This document shows positions 1-8,689 of a stretch of 21,294 bases of DNA, piece after piece. Within the stretch, counting starts at the first letter, position 1. Each line of letters starts with the position of its first letter. Where the stretch lies: positions 1 through 21,294 of the forward strand of contig DAICZO010000010.1 of assembly GCA_027311125.1 (NCBI GenBank), in the 5' to 3' direction. The position numbers were made by a program, and so were the translations under genes. Below the pieces are notes generated by a model. The model had not been told where the DNA came from, did not search any database, and saw only the letters and a program-made list of their open reading frames with translations. This DNA comes from Acidobacteriaceae bacterium. GTDB lineage: Bacteria; Acidobacteriota; Terriglobia; Terriglobales; Acidobacteriaceae.

Positions 1-1
1 C

Positions 2-1693
2 ACCGTCCGCATCACCCTCCCCGCCCCCCTCCCCAAAGGCACCACCACTACCTACAACTTCGAGTACTCCTGCGCCCTCACCGGCTCCGACACCAGCCCC
101 GTCGAAGGCATTAAACTCGCTGCGGTAGCCGACCCCATCTCCATCCTGCTCTATGCAGGTCGCTGGTTCCCCATGACCGGGCTCTTCACCAATCGCTTTA
201 CCGCGGAGATGCACATCCGCGTCCCCTCCGACGAGCGTGTTATCGGCAGCGGCAGCTCCGGCTCTCCCAAGAGCCTCCCCAGCAATCGCACCGAGTACTC
301 CTTCAACTGGACCAAGCCCGGCTTCCCCGGCACCATCGTCGCCGGCAAGTTCCTCGAACCCATCACCGCCCCCGGCGTCAACAACATCCGCATCTACGTC
401 ACGGAAAAGCGCAAAGCCGGAGCCCTGGACTTTGTTCGCCAGGCCGCCCGCGAGTTCGAGTTCATGTCCAACACCTTCGGTCAACCCGAATCCGGACGGA
501 TCAATATCGTAGAACTCCCCGAAGATGCTGTATCCGCCGCCTGGGCGCCAGAGATCGCCGCCATCGCCGGCAACCGCATCGTCGACCACAACAGCCAGCG
601 CCTGCTCTCCAACACCCTCGCCCACCAGTGGTGGGGCAGCGAAATCTCCCCCGCCACCCTCAACGACGCCTGGATCACCAACGGCATGTCCCGCTACGCC
701 GAACTGATGTTCCTCGAAGACTCTGCTGGAAAAACTGCATTCCAATCCGCCATTACTGACATCGCAGCCGGAGCCCTCGCCTACGATACCGAACCCCTTA
801 CCACTCTCGGTCGGCTTGACCCATTCTCTCCGCAGTTCCAGTCCATGACCCTGGAAAAGGGCGCCATGGTCTTCCATATGCTCCGCTGGGAGATGGGCGA
901 CGACGTCTTTATCAAATTCCTCCGTGGCCTGCTCTCCCAATACACTGACAAATCCATTCGCACTGCCAACGTTGAGACGGTCGCCGAAGCCCAGTCGCAA
1001 CTCCAGCTCAGCCCCTTCTTCGCTCAGTGGCTCGACGGAACTGGCGCCCCGACCTTTACCAACAAATACACCGTCTATCGCCTGGGAGACAACAAGGGCT
1101 TCCGCACGATCGGCACCATCGATCAGGATCTCGACCTCTTTCGCATGCCCGTTGAGCTACGTATCGAAACCGACGGCAAAACCGAGATCCGACGTGTCGA
1201 TGTCTCGGGAACAGAATCCGCCTTCTCGGTAGAAACCTTCGGCCGCCCCCGGCGCATCAGCATCGACCCCCAAAACTGGGTCCTTAAAAGTACCCCGGAC
1301 CTCGCCGTCCGCGTCGCGGTTCTGCGCGGCCAGCAGCAAGTAGCCCAGGGCGACCTTACCGCTGCACTCGTCGAGTACCAAAAGGCCCTCGACTCCAACA
1401 AGAACAGCTCTCTCGCAGCCTACCGGATCGGCGAAGTCTTCTTCCAGCAACGAAACTACCAGTCCGCCGCCAACTCCTTCCGCGACGCACTCCGCGGCGA
1501 CGGCGATCCCAAGTGGACCGAAGTGTGGAGCCACATCCAGCTAGGCCGCATCTTCGACGTCACCGGACAGAGAGACCGCGCCATCAACGAGTACCGCCTT
1601 GCCGTCCAAACCAACGACAATACGCAAGGCGCAGTCAACGAGGCCCGGGCTCTGATGATGAAGCCCTACACCCGCGAGCGCGCCGACAACTAA
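2..1693 (+). CDS. M1-peptidase-like protein with C-terminal TPR repeats, probably catalytically inactive (5' partial)
   Basis: The reading frame is open from the window edge, so the true start lies outside; the first in-frame ATG at 173 is internal. The fold resembles a gluzincin M1 aminopeptidase: a beta-rich N-terminal part, a block reading LAHQWWGSEISP and then W-ITNGMSRYAELMF. The usual HEXXH zinc motif reads NTLAH here (611-625), so the first His and the catalytic Glu are gone. The third zinc ligand in the NEG-type motif reads TNG (677-685). No GAMEN-type exopeptidase motif is visible. The last ~110 residues hold about three TPR-like repeats (from ~1330), suggesting protein-protein contacts. 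I infer a non-catalytic, scaffold- or binding-type M1 homologue. The family assignment is solid; the lack of activity is inferred from the motifs. The next gene begins 71 nt downstream on the same strand. Confidence 0.85.
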   Translation, partial: TVRITLPAPLPKGTTTTYNFEYSCALTGSDTSPVEGIKLAAVADPISILLYAGRWFPMTGLFTNRFTAEMHIRVPSDERVIGSGSSGSPKSLPSNRTEYSFNWTKPGFPGTIVAGKFLEPITAPGVNNIRIYVTEKRKAGALDFVRQAAREFEFMSNTFGQPESGRINIVELPEDAVSAAWAPEIAAIAGNRIVDHNSQRLLSNTLAHQWWGSEISPATLNDAWITNGMSRYAELMFLEDSAGKTAFQSAITDIAAGALAYDTEPLTTLGRLDPFSPQFQSMTLEKGAMVFHMLRWEMGDDVFIKFLRGLLSQYTDKSIRTANVETVAEAQSQLQLSPFFAQWLDGTGAPTFTNKYTVYRLGDNKGFRTIGTIDQDLDLFRMPVELRIETDGKTEIRRVDVSGTESAFSVETFGRPRRISIDPQNWVLKSTPDLAVRVAVLRGQQQVAQGDLTAALVEYQKALDSNKNSSLAAYRIGEVFFQQRNYQSAANSFRDALRGDGDPKWTEVWSHIQLGRIFDVTGQRDRAINEYRLAVQTNDNTQGAVNEARALMMKPYTRERADN

Positions 1694-1764
1694 CCAAACC
1701 TCGCTCAACCACGCTTTTGTGCTCCTCCGCCCTTTCGCCTAAAATCGGCATTCGGGAGACACTC

Positions 1765-3276
1765 ATGCTCGGTAACACTGCTCGCTGTTCAGCCATCTCA
1801 GCCCTGCTACTCGCCGCGCTCACGCTACCCCCAACCGTCGCGGCCAAGATCGTTCTCCCTGGAATCATCAGTGACCACGCCGTCCTCCAGCGACAGGCTC
1901 CCATCCACCTCTGGGGTTGGGCAGAACCCAACGAAACCATCACTGCCCACTTCCACCAGCAGGCAGTCACAGCCCACGCCAGCTCTACTGGCGAGTGGAC
2001 CCTGTGGCTAATGCCTGAACCTGCAGGCGGCCCCTACACCCTTACCATCAACGGCAGTTCAACCGTCATGCGCAACGATCTGCTCGTCGGCGATGTCTGG
2101 TTTGCCTCCGGCCAGTCCAACATGGAGATGCCTCTCCAGGGCTTCCCACCTCAGGCCTTCGTCAAAGATGCCGATCAGGAAATCTCCGCAGCCAACCTAC
2201 CTCAAGTGAGACTCCTACGTGTCGAGCACAATAGCTCCGAGGTGCCGCTCAATGACATCAAGGCAACATGGACGACGTGCACTCCACAAACCGCCGCCAA
2301 ATTCTCTGCGGTCGCCTACTTCTTCGGACGCCAGATCAGTGCCCGCGAGCACGTTCCCATAGGCTTGATTGATGCCACCTGGGGCGGAACCCCCATCGAG
2401 TCGTGGATCAGTCTCGAAGGTATCGCCAGCGACAGTTCTTTGATGCCGCTCTTCGCCAGTCGTGCCCGCTTCGCCAAGGATCAGAGCCGCATGGCTACCA
2501 TCCAGGCCGCAGAGAAGCAGCAGGACGCTGAAGCCCTCGCAGCCCATCGCCCCATGCCCGTACACCCCTGGCATCCAGATCCCGCATCCTGGCAACCCGC
2601 AGGTCTCTTCAACGGGATGATCGCACCCACCACACCCTACTCAATCAAAGGGGTCCTCTGGTATCAGGGCGAAACCAATAGTGCAAAAGATCGCGCACCA
2701 CTCTACGCCAAACTATTTCCTGAACTCATCGCAGACTGGCGACGCCAGTGGCAGCAGGGCGACTTCCCGTTCCTTTTTGTACAGATCTCCAGCTTCAATT
2801 CACCCACTGAAGACTGGGGCGTCATCCGCGATGCACAGCGCCGGACACTCTCCGTAGACAACACGGCTATGGCTGTCTCCATCGATGTAGGAAATCCGGA
2901 TAATGTTCACCCCTCCGACAAGCAAACCGTCGCAGACCGTCTGGCTCTTGCTGCACAAACAACAGTCTACGGAAAGCCCGGCGAATACTCCGGCCCACTC
3001 TACCGCCAGACCACACGCGAAGGAAATTCCCTGCGTGTCTGGTTCGATCACGCCAAGGGACTCAACAGTAAAGGAAACACCCTCATCGGATTCGAAGTCG
3101 CAGGTGACAATCACCACTTCGTCTCTGCTCAAGCTGTCATTCACGACGACTCAGTCGCCGTCTCCAGTCCAAGCGTGGCTGAACCTCGTTACGTCCGCTA
3201 CGCTTGGCCCAACGCCACCCAAGCCAACCTGTATAACAGTTCTGGTCTCCCTGCTTCTACCTTCACCTCGGAGTAA
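1765..3276 (+). CDS. Secreted sialate O-acetylesterase (SGNH-type)
   Basis: This 503-residue protein removes O-acetyl esters from sialic acid or related acetylated sugars. The N-terminus (basic, then a Leu/Ala-rich core to about residue 27, VAA-K) is a signal peptide, so it acts outside the cytoplasm. Family hallmarks are FASGQSNMEMP with the nucleophile Ser118, GGTPIESWIS, LWYQGETN and the GNPDNVHP block with the Asp379/His382 pair. The C-terminus VRYAWPNATQANLYNSSGLP is also typical. The start at 1765 is preferred because GGGAG lies 6 nt upstream and a signal peptide follows. The frame is open back to 1513, but that part overlaps the preceding gene and gives no signal sequence. In Acidobacteria and Bacteroidetes such enzymes often act on plant xylan or pectin acetyl groups, so the real substrate is uncertain. 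It converges with the sugar transporter, leaving 35 nt between the two genes. Confidence 0.9.
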   Translation: MLGNTARCSAISALLLAALTLPPTVAAKIVLPGIISDHAVLQRQAPIHLWGWAEPNETITAHFHQQAVTAHASSTGEWTLWLMPEPAGGPYTLTINGSSTVMRNDLLVGDVWFASGQSNMEMPLQGFPPQAFVKDADQEISAANLPQVRLLRVEHNSSEVPLNDIKATWTTCTPQTAAKFSAVAYFFGRQISAREHVPIGLIDATWGGTPIESWISLEGIASDSSLMPLFASRARFAKDQSRMATIQAAEKQQDAEALAAHRPMPVHPWHPDPASWQPAGLFNGMIAPTTPYSIKGVLWYQGETNSAKDRAPLYAKLFPELIADWRRQWQQGDFPFLFVQISSFNSPTEDWGVIRDAQRRTLSVDNTAMAVSIDVGNPDNVHPSDKQTVADRLALAAQTTVYGKPGEYSGPLYRQTTREGNSLRVWFDHAKGLNSKGNTLIGFEVAGDNHHFVSAQAVIHDDSVAVSSPSVAEPRYVRYAWPNATQANLYNSSGLPASTFTSE

Positions 3277-3311
3277 CAAAGCGACAACCACGCTGTTTAA
3301 CCGATAAAACT

Positions 3312-4640
3312 CTAAGCTGGAACCACCGGAACTTCGACAGGAGTATCGACACGCTTACCCGCAATGAATCCGTATAGAGCGATGTAGACATAGCAAGCCG
3401 CAGGAATCATAAACGCGTGCTGAATTCCAATCCGATCGGCGAGATGTCCTTCGCCTAGAGGAATCAACGCACCTCCCACAATCGCGGCCACCATCAGGCT
3501 CGATCCCTTGCTGGTGAGCTCGCCTAGATTGCTAAGCCCCAGAGTGAAGATGCTGGGGAACATCACCGAGTTGAACAGGCCAACCGCGATGATCGTCCAC
3601 ATCGCTACATGCCCATGCGTCATCATGGAAATAGTTACCAGCGAGAACGCCACCACCGCGGCGCCACCGAGCACTACTCCCGTCTTGAGTCGGCGCAGCA
3701 GCGCAGAACCAATGAACCGCCCCACCATCGCTCCCCCCCAATAGAAGGAAACATACCGCGCCGCAGTCTTCTCCGCTAAGTGTCCAATCTCAGGCAGTCC
3801 AAAGTAGTTCACGAGAAAGCTGCCGATCGAGACCTCCGCTCCGACATATACGAAGATTCCCAGCGCACCCATCAGCAAATAGGGATGCGACCAGATGCTT
3901 CCAGAAGGCGTGCTTTGCAACTCACCCGGACGAAAGTCTCTGGTAAAGTCCATCGGAGGCATCTTAACCAGAGCGATGGCCACCGACAACAGTACCAACG
4001 TCAGTGCGATTCCCAGGTACGGCAACCGTACCGACGAGGCTTGCTGCACACGATACTGCTGCAGAACCGCAGCAGAGAATGAACGCATATGCTCCGGGGT
4101 CGCCTGAACGCTGCTAAGAATCAAAATACTGCCGAAGAACGGCGCGATGAAAGTTCCCAACGAATTGAATGCCTGTGCGAGATTCAACCGGCTCGATGCT
4201 GTCGAACTAGGTCCGAGATGGGTCACATAGGGGTTTGCCGACACCTGCAAACACGTAATGCCCCCCGCCAATATCACCAAAGCCGACAGAAATACACCAA
4301 ACGATGCCAGGCTCGACGCAGGCAAAAACAGTAACGCTCCCACCGCCATCACCAACAACCCAATCACCATCGTCTGCTTGTATCCACGCCACTCCACCAA
4401 CTTGCCAGCTGGCAGAGCGAACACAAAATAAGACGAGAAAAAGCTGAATTGCACCAGCATCGCCTGGCCATAATTCAGATCAAAGATCGCCTTAAGGTGA
4501 GGGATCAGAATGTCATTCAGACAAGTGAGAAAGCCCCACATGAAGAACAAGATCGTTGCGGTGCTCATCGCTCGTACGTCGGTGGAAGGACGCTCGCCCA
4601 TCATGGACTGGCTGGGTGCAGCTACTGTGGTAAGTGCCAT
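3312..4640 (-). CDS. fucP: FucP-type sugar/H+ symporter (MFS)
   Basis: This inner-membrane MFS transporter has 442 residues and about 12 hydrophobic segments. The N-terminal helix contains FFMWGFLTCLNDILIPHLK, followed by YFVFALPAGKLVEWRGYK and CLQVSANPYVTHLGP, the pattern of the L-fucose permease/glucose-galactose porter family. It should import a hexose or deoxyhexose with protons; the exact sugar cannot be read from the sequence. I chose ATG 4640, which has AGAGAG about 4 nt upstream; the frame extends to a TTG at 4682 without a useful ribosome site. The gene lies 301 nt downstream of the last ebo gene on the same strand and probably has its own promoter. Its upstream region holds a cre/LacI-like element and a second small palindrome. 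Functionally it fits with the neighbouring esterase. Confidence 0.88.
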   Translation of the reverse strand: MALTTVAAPSQSMMGERPSTDVRAMSTATILFFMWGFLTCLNDILIPHLKAIFDLNYGQAMLVQFSFFSSYFVFALPAGKLVEWRGYKQTMVIGLLVMAVGALLFLPASSLASFGVFLSALVILAGGITCLQVSANPYVTHLGPSSTASSRLNLAQAFNSLGTFIAPFFGSILILSSVQATPEHMRSFSAAVLQQYRVQQASSVRLPYLGIALTLVLLSVAIALVKMPPMDFTRDFRPGELQSTPSGSIWSHPYLLMGALGIFVYVGAEVSIGSFLVNYFGLPEIGHLAEKTAARYVSFYWGGAMVGRFIGSALLRRLKTGVVLGGAAVVAFSLVTISMMTHGHVAMWTIIAVGLFNSVMFPSIFTLGLSNLGELTSKGSSLMVAAIVGGALIPLGEGHLADRIGIQHAFMIPAACYVYIALYGFIAGKRVDTPVEVPVVPA

Positions 4641-4665
4641 CGTTCTCTCTACTCTGACCCGGAAA

Positions 4666-4678
4666 TCAAACGCTTTCG
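4666..4678 (-). promoter_or_regulatory. Possible LacI/cre-type operator upstream of fucP-like gene
   Basis: On the minus strand the sequence reads CGAAAGCGTTTGA, close to the cre pattern TGAAAGCGTTTTCA bound by LacI-family regulators. It lies 26-38 nt upstream of the preferred ATG, where a repressor could block transcription. No matching regulator gene is in the window, so the assignment rests on sequence resemblance alone. Confidence 0.3.
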
Positions 4679-4809
4679 ACAACAGGTCGGTCGTGTACAG
4701 GTGCGCTCCCTCACGTTCGGGAGAGTCAACCCATGGTACACAGAAAACTTCTAAATCGTTACACCAACCAACATTCTCTACTTGACCAAATCACACGCCA
4801 CAGCAGCAA

Positions 4810-4822
4810 TTGGTTCGACCAA
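4810..4822. promoter_or_regulatory. 13-bp palindrome TTGGT-TCG-ACCAA upstream of fucP-like gene
   Basis: Perfect 5-bp arms flank a 3-nt centre. The half-site TGGT...ACCA resembles operators of FadR-subfamily GntR regulators, which often control sugar-acid catabolism. It sits about 170 nt upstream of the transporter start and 120 nt downstream of the eboF stop. The surrounding 4641-4941 stretch contains no gene that I can support. Confidence 0.3.
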
Positions 4823-4941
4823 CACATCCTGAATTGTCTTTTGAAATTGATAGCCCAATAGGGAACTTTCAGTCATACGCTACCCCTTACTCATACTCGC
4901 GCCAAGTCCGTAAAGTCCAATGCAGAAATATAACCAGACAG

Positions 4942-6318
4942 CTAAGACATAAAGATGTGGTCGAGAATTAATCCACAAACATCACCTGCAGCAATAGAGT
5001 CTCGCTCCAGCAATCCTGTCGCGTTGGTTATCAGCAGTGGACCCTCCGCAGCAACTCCGTTAATGCGACCGTGCGAGCCACGCACCAGCGTCGCATCCAG
5101 CGGAATCACATCCATCAAATAGCGAAAGCCCAGCTTCTTCTGCAACAGCTTCCAACCCACCTTCAGCATAGGCATCCGCAAAGTCGGATCCACAAACAAC
5201 TCCACAGGATCGTATCCGGGCTTTCGATGAATATCCACCGTCCGTGCAAAATCTGGAGCCTTACTGTCATCCAGCCAGTAATAGTAGGTAAACCATGAGT
5301 CTGCCGCAGCAACGGCAACCAGGTCGCCTGCCCTGTCATGATTCAAACGAAGCTCCCGCTTTCCCTGTTCGTCCAATATCTGCTCCACACCGGCAGTATC
5401 CTCCAGCAACCTTCGCACCTCAGCCATACGCGCACCATCGTTGACATAAACATGGGCAATCTGATGATCCGCAACTGCAAAGGCTGCACTAGCACCAGCA
5501 TCCAGTAGTTCACGGCCTAGTTCCTCGCGCACTGCCAACAAACCATGCTCACGCAATACCCGATTCAGCGAGACTGGCCGCCGAACCTCGGTCACTCCAT
5601 ACTCTGACAGTACGATCACTCGGGTGTCGCGGCTCTCATAGTATTCGATCAAGCCTCTGCACAAAGCGTCAACGTCACCAAGATCCTTGGCTATGTCAGC
5701 ATGATTCGGCCCCAGGCGCTGCAGGTTATAGTCGAGGTGGGGCAGATAAATAAGCGATAAGGTAGGGTCGTATCGCTCATCAATTCTCCGTGCCGCATCG
5801 GCGATCCATTGCGTTGACCGTATCGAGGTTCGTGGCCCCCAGAAATCAAACAGCGGAAACATCCCCAGACTTCCCTGCAATTCGTCGCGGAGCGGTGCTG
5901 GATGCGTATGAAGATCCGGCAATTTCCGTCCATCTGCTGGATACATTGGCCGAGGAGTCACCGCATAATCCACCGAGGAGTACATGTTGTACCAGTTGAA
6001 GCAGTTGGCACAGGTAAAACTCGGATCCCTATCGCGTGCCAGTTCCCATACTTTGCGCGCCTGCACTAGCTTGTTCGATTGGTGCCAGAATCGCACCTCG
6101 CATTCATCGGCAAAGTACCAACCATTCCCCACAATTCCATGCTCTTCCGGATAGCGCCCCGTAAAGTATGTCGCCTGTGCCGAACACGTCACAGCAGGCA
6201 ACACCTCTTCAATGCTGGCGAGCTTGCCCTGTGTCGCAAATCTGGTTAACGCAGGCGTTGACGCACCCAGCAAAGCAGGCGTCAGGCCAACTACATTCAG
6301 CACTACTGTCTTATGCAT
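4942..6318 (-). CDS. eboF: EboF-like alkaline-phosphatase superfamily protein (nucleotide pyrophosphatase/phosphodiesterase fold)
   Basis: This 458-residue protein is the last gene of the ebo operon. The fold is recognised from LPAVTCSAQATYFTGRYPEE (Thr44 at the nucleophile position), HGIVGNGW and GSHG near the C-terminus. Several usual metal ligands differ. The N-terminal Asp before Gly is Val10 (NVVGL). The D-x3-H block reads DYNLQ, so Asp196 is kept and His becomes Gln200. The DHG block reads SEYGV (Glu239-Tyr240). It may therefore not be a standard two-metal phosphodiesterase. ATG 6318 is preferred over the GTG at 6336 because it starts directly at the conserved strand KTVVLNVVGL. It overlaps the eboE 3' end by 16 nt, so translation is likely coupled. 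In published ebo clusters the system is linked to moving metabolite precursors across the inner membrane; the role of this subunit is not established by the sequence. Confidence 0.85.
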   Translation of the reverse strand: MHKTVVLNVVGLTPALLGASTPALTRFATQGKLASIEEVLPAVTCSAQATYFTGRYPEEHGIVGNGWYFADECEVRFWHQSNKLVQARKVWELARDRDPSFTCANCFNWYNMYSSVDYAVTPRPMYPADGRKLPDLHTHPAPLRDELQGSLGMFPLFDFWGPRTSIRSTQWIADAARRIDERYDPTLSLIYLPHLDYNLQRLGPNHADIAKDLGDVDALCRGLIEYYESRDTRVIVLSEYGVTEVRRPVSLNRVLREHGLLAVREELGRELLDAGASAAFAVADHQIAHVYVNDGARMAEVRRLLEDTAGVEQILDEQGKRELRLNHDRAGDLVAVAAADSWFTYYYWLDDSKAPDFARTVDIHRKPGYDPVELFVDPTLRMPMLKVGWKLLQKKLGFRYLMDVIPLDATLVRGSHGRINGVAAEGPLLITNATGLLERDSIAAGDVCGLILDHIFMS

Positions 6319-7520
6319 ACCGCATCCAGAACCCACCGATACTCCCGCTCAATGGACGCTAAGAGGTCACTCTTCAAATCCTCCGGCAGCACATCCCAGG
6401 TATACGTCTCTATCTCGAGATGACGACTTATACGCCCATCTGCAACCTCAGCCAGTACCCTCAGATTATCCTCCTGAGTCGACAGCAGCGAGTCATACCG
6501 CGAAGTAAACAGAGGCATATGAAAATGAATCCGCCACTCTCGCGACTCACCATCATGAATGCCCGCCAACGCCTCATCTAAATCAGCAAAGTGTCTTAGC
6601 GATCCATCCTGCCTTCTCTCAATTACCTGATGGAGATATGTCTTATCCGCAAACCCCGCGAGTTGATCGACACATCGTGCATGTCCCCCCTGTGATCCAT
6701 CAAGACACACACGCAGTGCAGAACTAATCTGGATTCTTCCGATTCCAATGCCATGATCGATCAGCGCATGCAACGACTCGACCGGGTCTTCAAACTCGAC
6801 AGCGAGATGGCAAGTATCAAAACACACTTGTACATGCTCACGCAGGTATTGCCTCGCAACATCCATAGGCACACCAAGCCTGGCTGCAAGCATCTTCGCT
6901 CCCATCTGATCCAACGGTCCCTCAAAGAACGCAATCAGCTCGGACGTAGTTTCAACCAATCCATTTGGTTCAGGCTCAACATCAAGATGGATCATGCAAC
7001 CCTTTTCGTTACGGATCTCTAACAGCCGGCAAACAACCGCAACTAGATTGGTTACAATCTTCTGCCAGAAAACATCAGAATCCTCGCTAATCCACGGCTT
7101 ATAGGAAAGAGGGAGTGTAGATATACCACCGTCCATCCCGGACGGAAGCAGACTGCTAAGTATTTCAGCTAAGTCAAGCGTGTACTTCGTTCTCGCTACA
7201 TCCCGCCAATCCGGTGCAAATACCTCCGACTTCACCACCTCACCATGGAAGGAGCCATATGGAAACCCATTGATCACAGCAACATAAAGTTGATGATCTG
7301 CCAGAAATCTGTAGAAGTCAGACAACTGGTTCCCGCGAAGCAACGCCGTTGCAGCAACCGCAGATAGTCGTAGCCCCAGCCCAAATGGTTCATCTCCCGC
7401 CAAGCGCTTCTGCAATGGAACAGCATACCGGACAATACTCGCTGCGACCTCAGCCCAGCTCTCGCCAGCATGGATATTCGTACAGTAGGTGAGGTCAAGC
7501 TGACCTGGCCTAATCCACAT
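6303..7520 (-). CDS. eboE: EboE-like metabolite traffic protein (xylose-isomerase-like TIM barrel)
   Basis: This 405-residue protein is recognised by the N-terminal LTYCTNIHAGESW block, VINGFPYGSFHGE, HLDVEPEPNG, CFDTCHLAVEFEDP and IHFHMPLF. The Glu, Asp and His residues of these blocks sit where sugar isomerase/endonuclease-IV-like TIM barrels bind metal. EboE is a defined member of ebo clusters and has no proven reaction. The start ATG 7520 lies inside the end of eboB (11-nt overlap); a TTG two codons earlier (7526) is the alternative. Its 3' end overlaps eboF by 16 nt. The tight packing points to one transcript with coupled translation. It is probably cytoplasmic, with no signal peptide. 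Confidence 0.88.
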   Translation of the reverse strand: MWIRPGQLDLTYCTNIHAGESWAEVAASIVRYAVPLQKRLAGDEPFGLGLRLSAVAATALLRGNQLSDFYRFLADHQLYVAVINGFPYGSFHGEVVKSEVFAPDWRDVARTKYTLDLAEILSSLLPSGMDGGISTLPLSYKPWISEDSDVFWQKIVTNLVAVVCRLLEIRNEKGCMIHLDVEPEPNGLVETTSELIAFFEGPLDQMGAKMLAARLGVPMDVARQYLREHVQVCFDTCHLAVEFEDPVESLHALIDHGIGIGRIQISSALRVCLDGSQGGHARCVDQLAGFADKTYLHQVIERRQDGSLRHFADLDEALAGIHDGESREWRIHFHMPLFTSRYDSLLSTQEDNLRVLAEVADGRISRHLEIETYTWDVLPEDLKSDLLASIEREYRWVLDAVCIRQ

Positions 7521-8364
7521 ATACAAGTTCTTTCAAGTTCCGCGGTACAGATTCACTCGCTCGAGCTAAATTAAAATTCGGGACCTGAGAAAAAAAAGCG
7601 ATCGGGTTCTCGTACACGACTTTACGAATCGTAGCTTCAGAGTGCTTTCGGCGTCGCATCTCCATAATGAACTGCGGTATCGCAACCGGCACACTGAAAC
7701 CCCAATCACATGCCGAGTTGACATAAATCCCCTCCGCACTATGCATCTCGATGATGTCCGCCGCCCGTGCCAGCGACACCTTCGTATTCGGATATAACGT
7801 CAAACCACAGCGAAATCCGTTATCGCGAATCATTTCGATTGTGTGTTCTTCTGCATGGTCGATCATTACCCTCTTGGGATCCAAATTCTGAAAGCTTTGT
7901 AGCGTACGAATAATCAGCTTCGTACCCTTGTACTTATCTTCTAGGTGTGGAGTATGAATCAGAATCATGCTGCGATGTTCAATCGCCAGGGCGATATGAT
8001 CGCGCAATGTCTCCATCTCGCGAAGCGTGTTCCGATTCAGCCCAATCTCGCCAATTCCCAGTACATTGGGTCTCTCTAAAAATTTCGGTATCCGCGCCAG
8101 TACCTGCCGCGCCATGTCACGATTCTCTCCCTCTTTCGGATTGAGACACAGCCAGGTGTAGTGCTGAATTCCAAACTGTGCTGCTCGGGTGGGCTCAAAT
8201 TCAGTCAACTGGCGAAAGTAGTCCTCAAAGCTATCTGCGGATTGCCGATCCCACCCCGCCCAGAACGCTGGCTCTGACAGCGCGACACAGCCAGTCAGCG
8301 CCATCTGTTGATAGTCATCCATAGTCCGCGAAATCATATGTGCATGTGGCTCAATGTAGTCCAT
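7510..8364 (-). CDS. eboB: EboB-like TatD-family metal-dependent hydrolase
   Basis: This 284-residue amidohydrolase-fold protein keeps the TatD metal ligands: the HxH of EPHAHM (His7, His9), GEIGLN (Glu106), LIHTPH (His137), MIDHAEEH (His170) and NSACDWG (Asp220). Unlike EboF it therefore looks catalytically competent. TatD enzymes are usually nucleases or amidohydrolases, but the substrate in ebo clusters is unknown. The start at 8364 is set by a TGATG overlap with the stop of the preceding small gene and by GGGAGGGAG upstream. The frame stays open to 8400, but that start would ignore this signal. The gene overlaps eboE by 11 nt. Confidence 0.88.
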   Translation of the reverse strand: MDYIEPHAHMISRTMDDYQQMALTGCVALSEPAFWAGWDRQSADSFEDYFRQLTEFEPTRAAQFGIQHYTWLCLNPKEGENRDMARQVLARIPKFLERPNVLGIGEIGLNRNTLREMETLRDHIALAIEHRSMILIHTPHLEDKYKGTKLIIRTLQSFQNLDPKRVMIDHAEEHTIEMIRDNGFRCGLTLYPNTKVSLARAADIIEMHSAEGIYVNSACDWGFSVPVAIPQFIMEMRRRKHSEATIRKVVYENPIAFFSQVPNFNLARASESVPRNLKELVYVD

Positions 8365-8678
8365 CAGACTCCCTCCCCATTGCCCGAATAAGCGCCCCAC
8401 GCTGCCTTACGATCCAGGTATCCACGCGGTTCTTCGGTAGGATCACTTAGCATCAGCGCCATCCGCTTCACACGTTGCGGCCCCGGCTCGAGTAACACTC
8501 GAGCCGCGCGTTTCAGAGCCACTACTCGAAACTCTCCATCCGGATCAGCGGCGTCACACGCTCGGTCCAGCCGATCAAAAAATGCCGCCAATTCCAGCAG
8601 CTTGTTGCGGCTCTCCGCAAAATACTCATCCACAATTCGATGCAACGGCAACGGACAACATGAGTCTATGTTTCCCAT
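8364..8678 (-). CDS. Small ebo-operon protein of unknown function (possible EboA-position gene)
   Basis: This 104-residue protein is preceded by a strong AAAGGAG ribosome site and starts 11 nt after the eboD stop. Its stop overlaps the eboB ATG in TGATG. These signals make it a real, co-translated gene. The middle is helical and charged (DEYFAESRNKLLELAAFFDR, then ALKRAARVLLE), the N-terminus carries a Cys pair (SCCPLP), and no signal peptide or membrane segment is seen. I do not recognise the family. Ebo clusters normally include eboA, which I remember as a longer protein, and no other eboA candidate is present. It could be a reduced or replaced EboA, or a lineage-specific partner of EboB/EboD. 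Confidence 0.75.
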   Translation of the reverse strand: MGNIDSCCPLPLHRIVDEYFAESRNKLLELAAFFDRLDRACDAADPDGEFRVVALKRAARVLLEPGPQRVKRMALMLSDPTEEPRGYLDRKAAWGAYSGNGEGV

Positions 8679-8689
8679 ACCTCACTCCT

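Noticed and set aside
1513..1764. N-terminal extension of the sialate O-acetylesterase
   Set aside because: It overlaps the TPR end of the previous gene and lacks a ribosome site, while ATG 1765 has one and begins a signal peptide.
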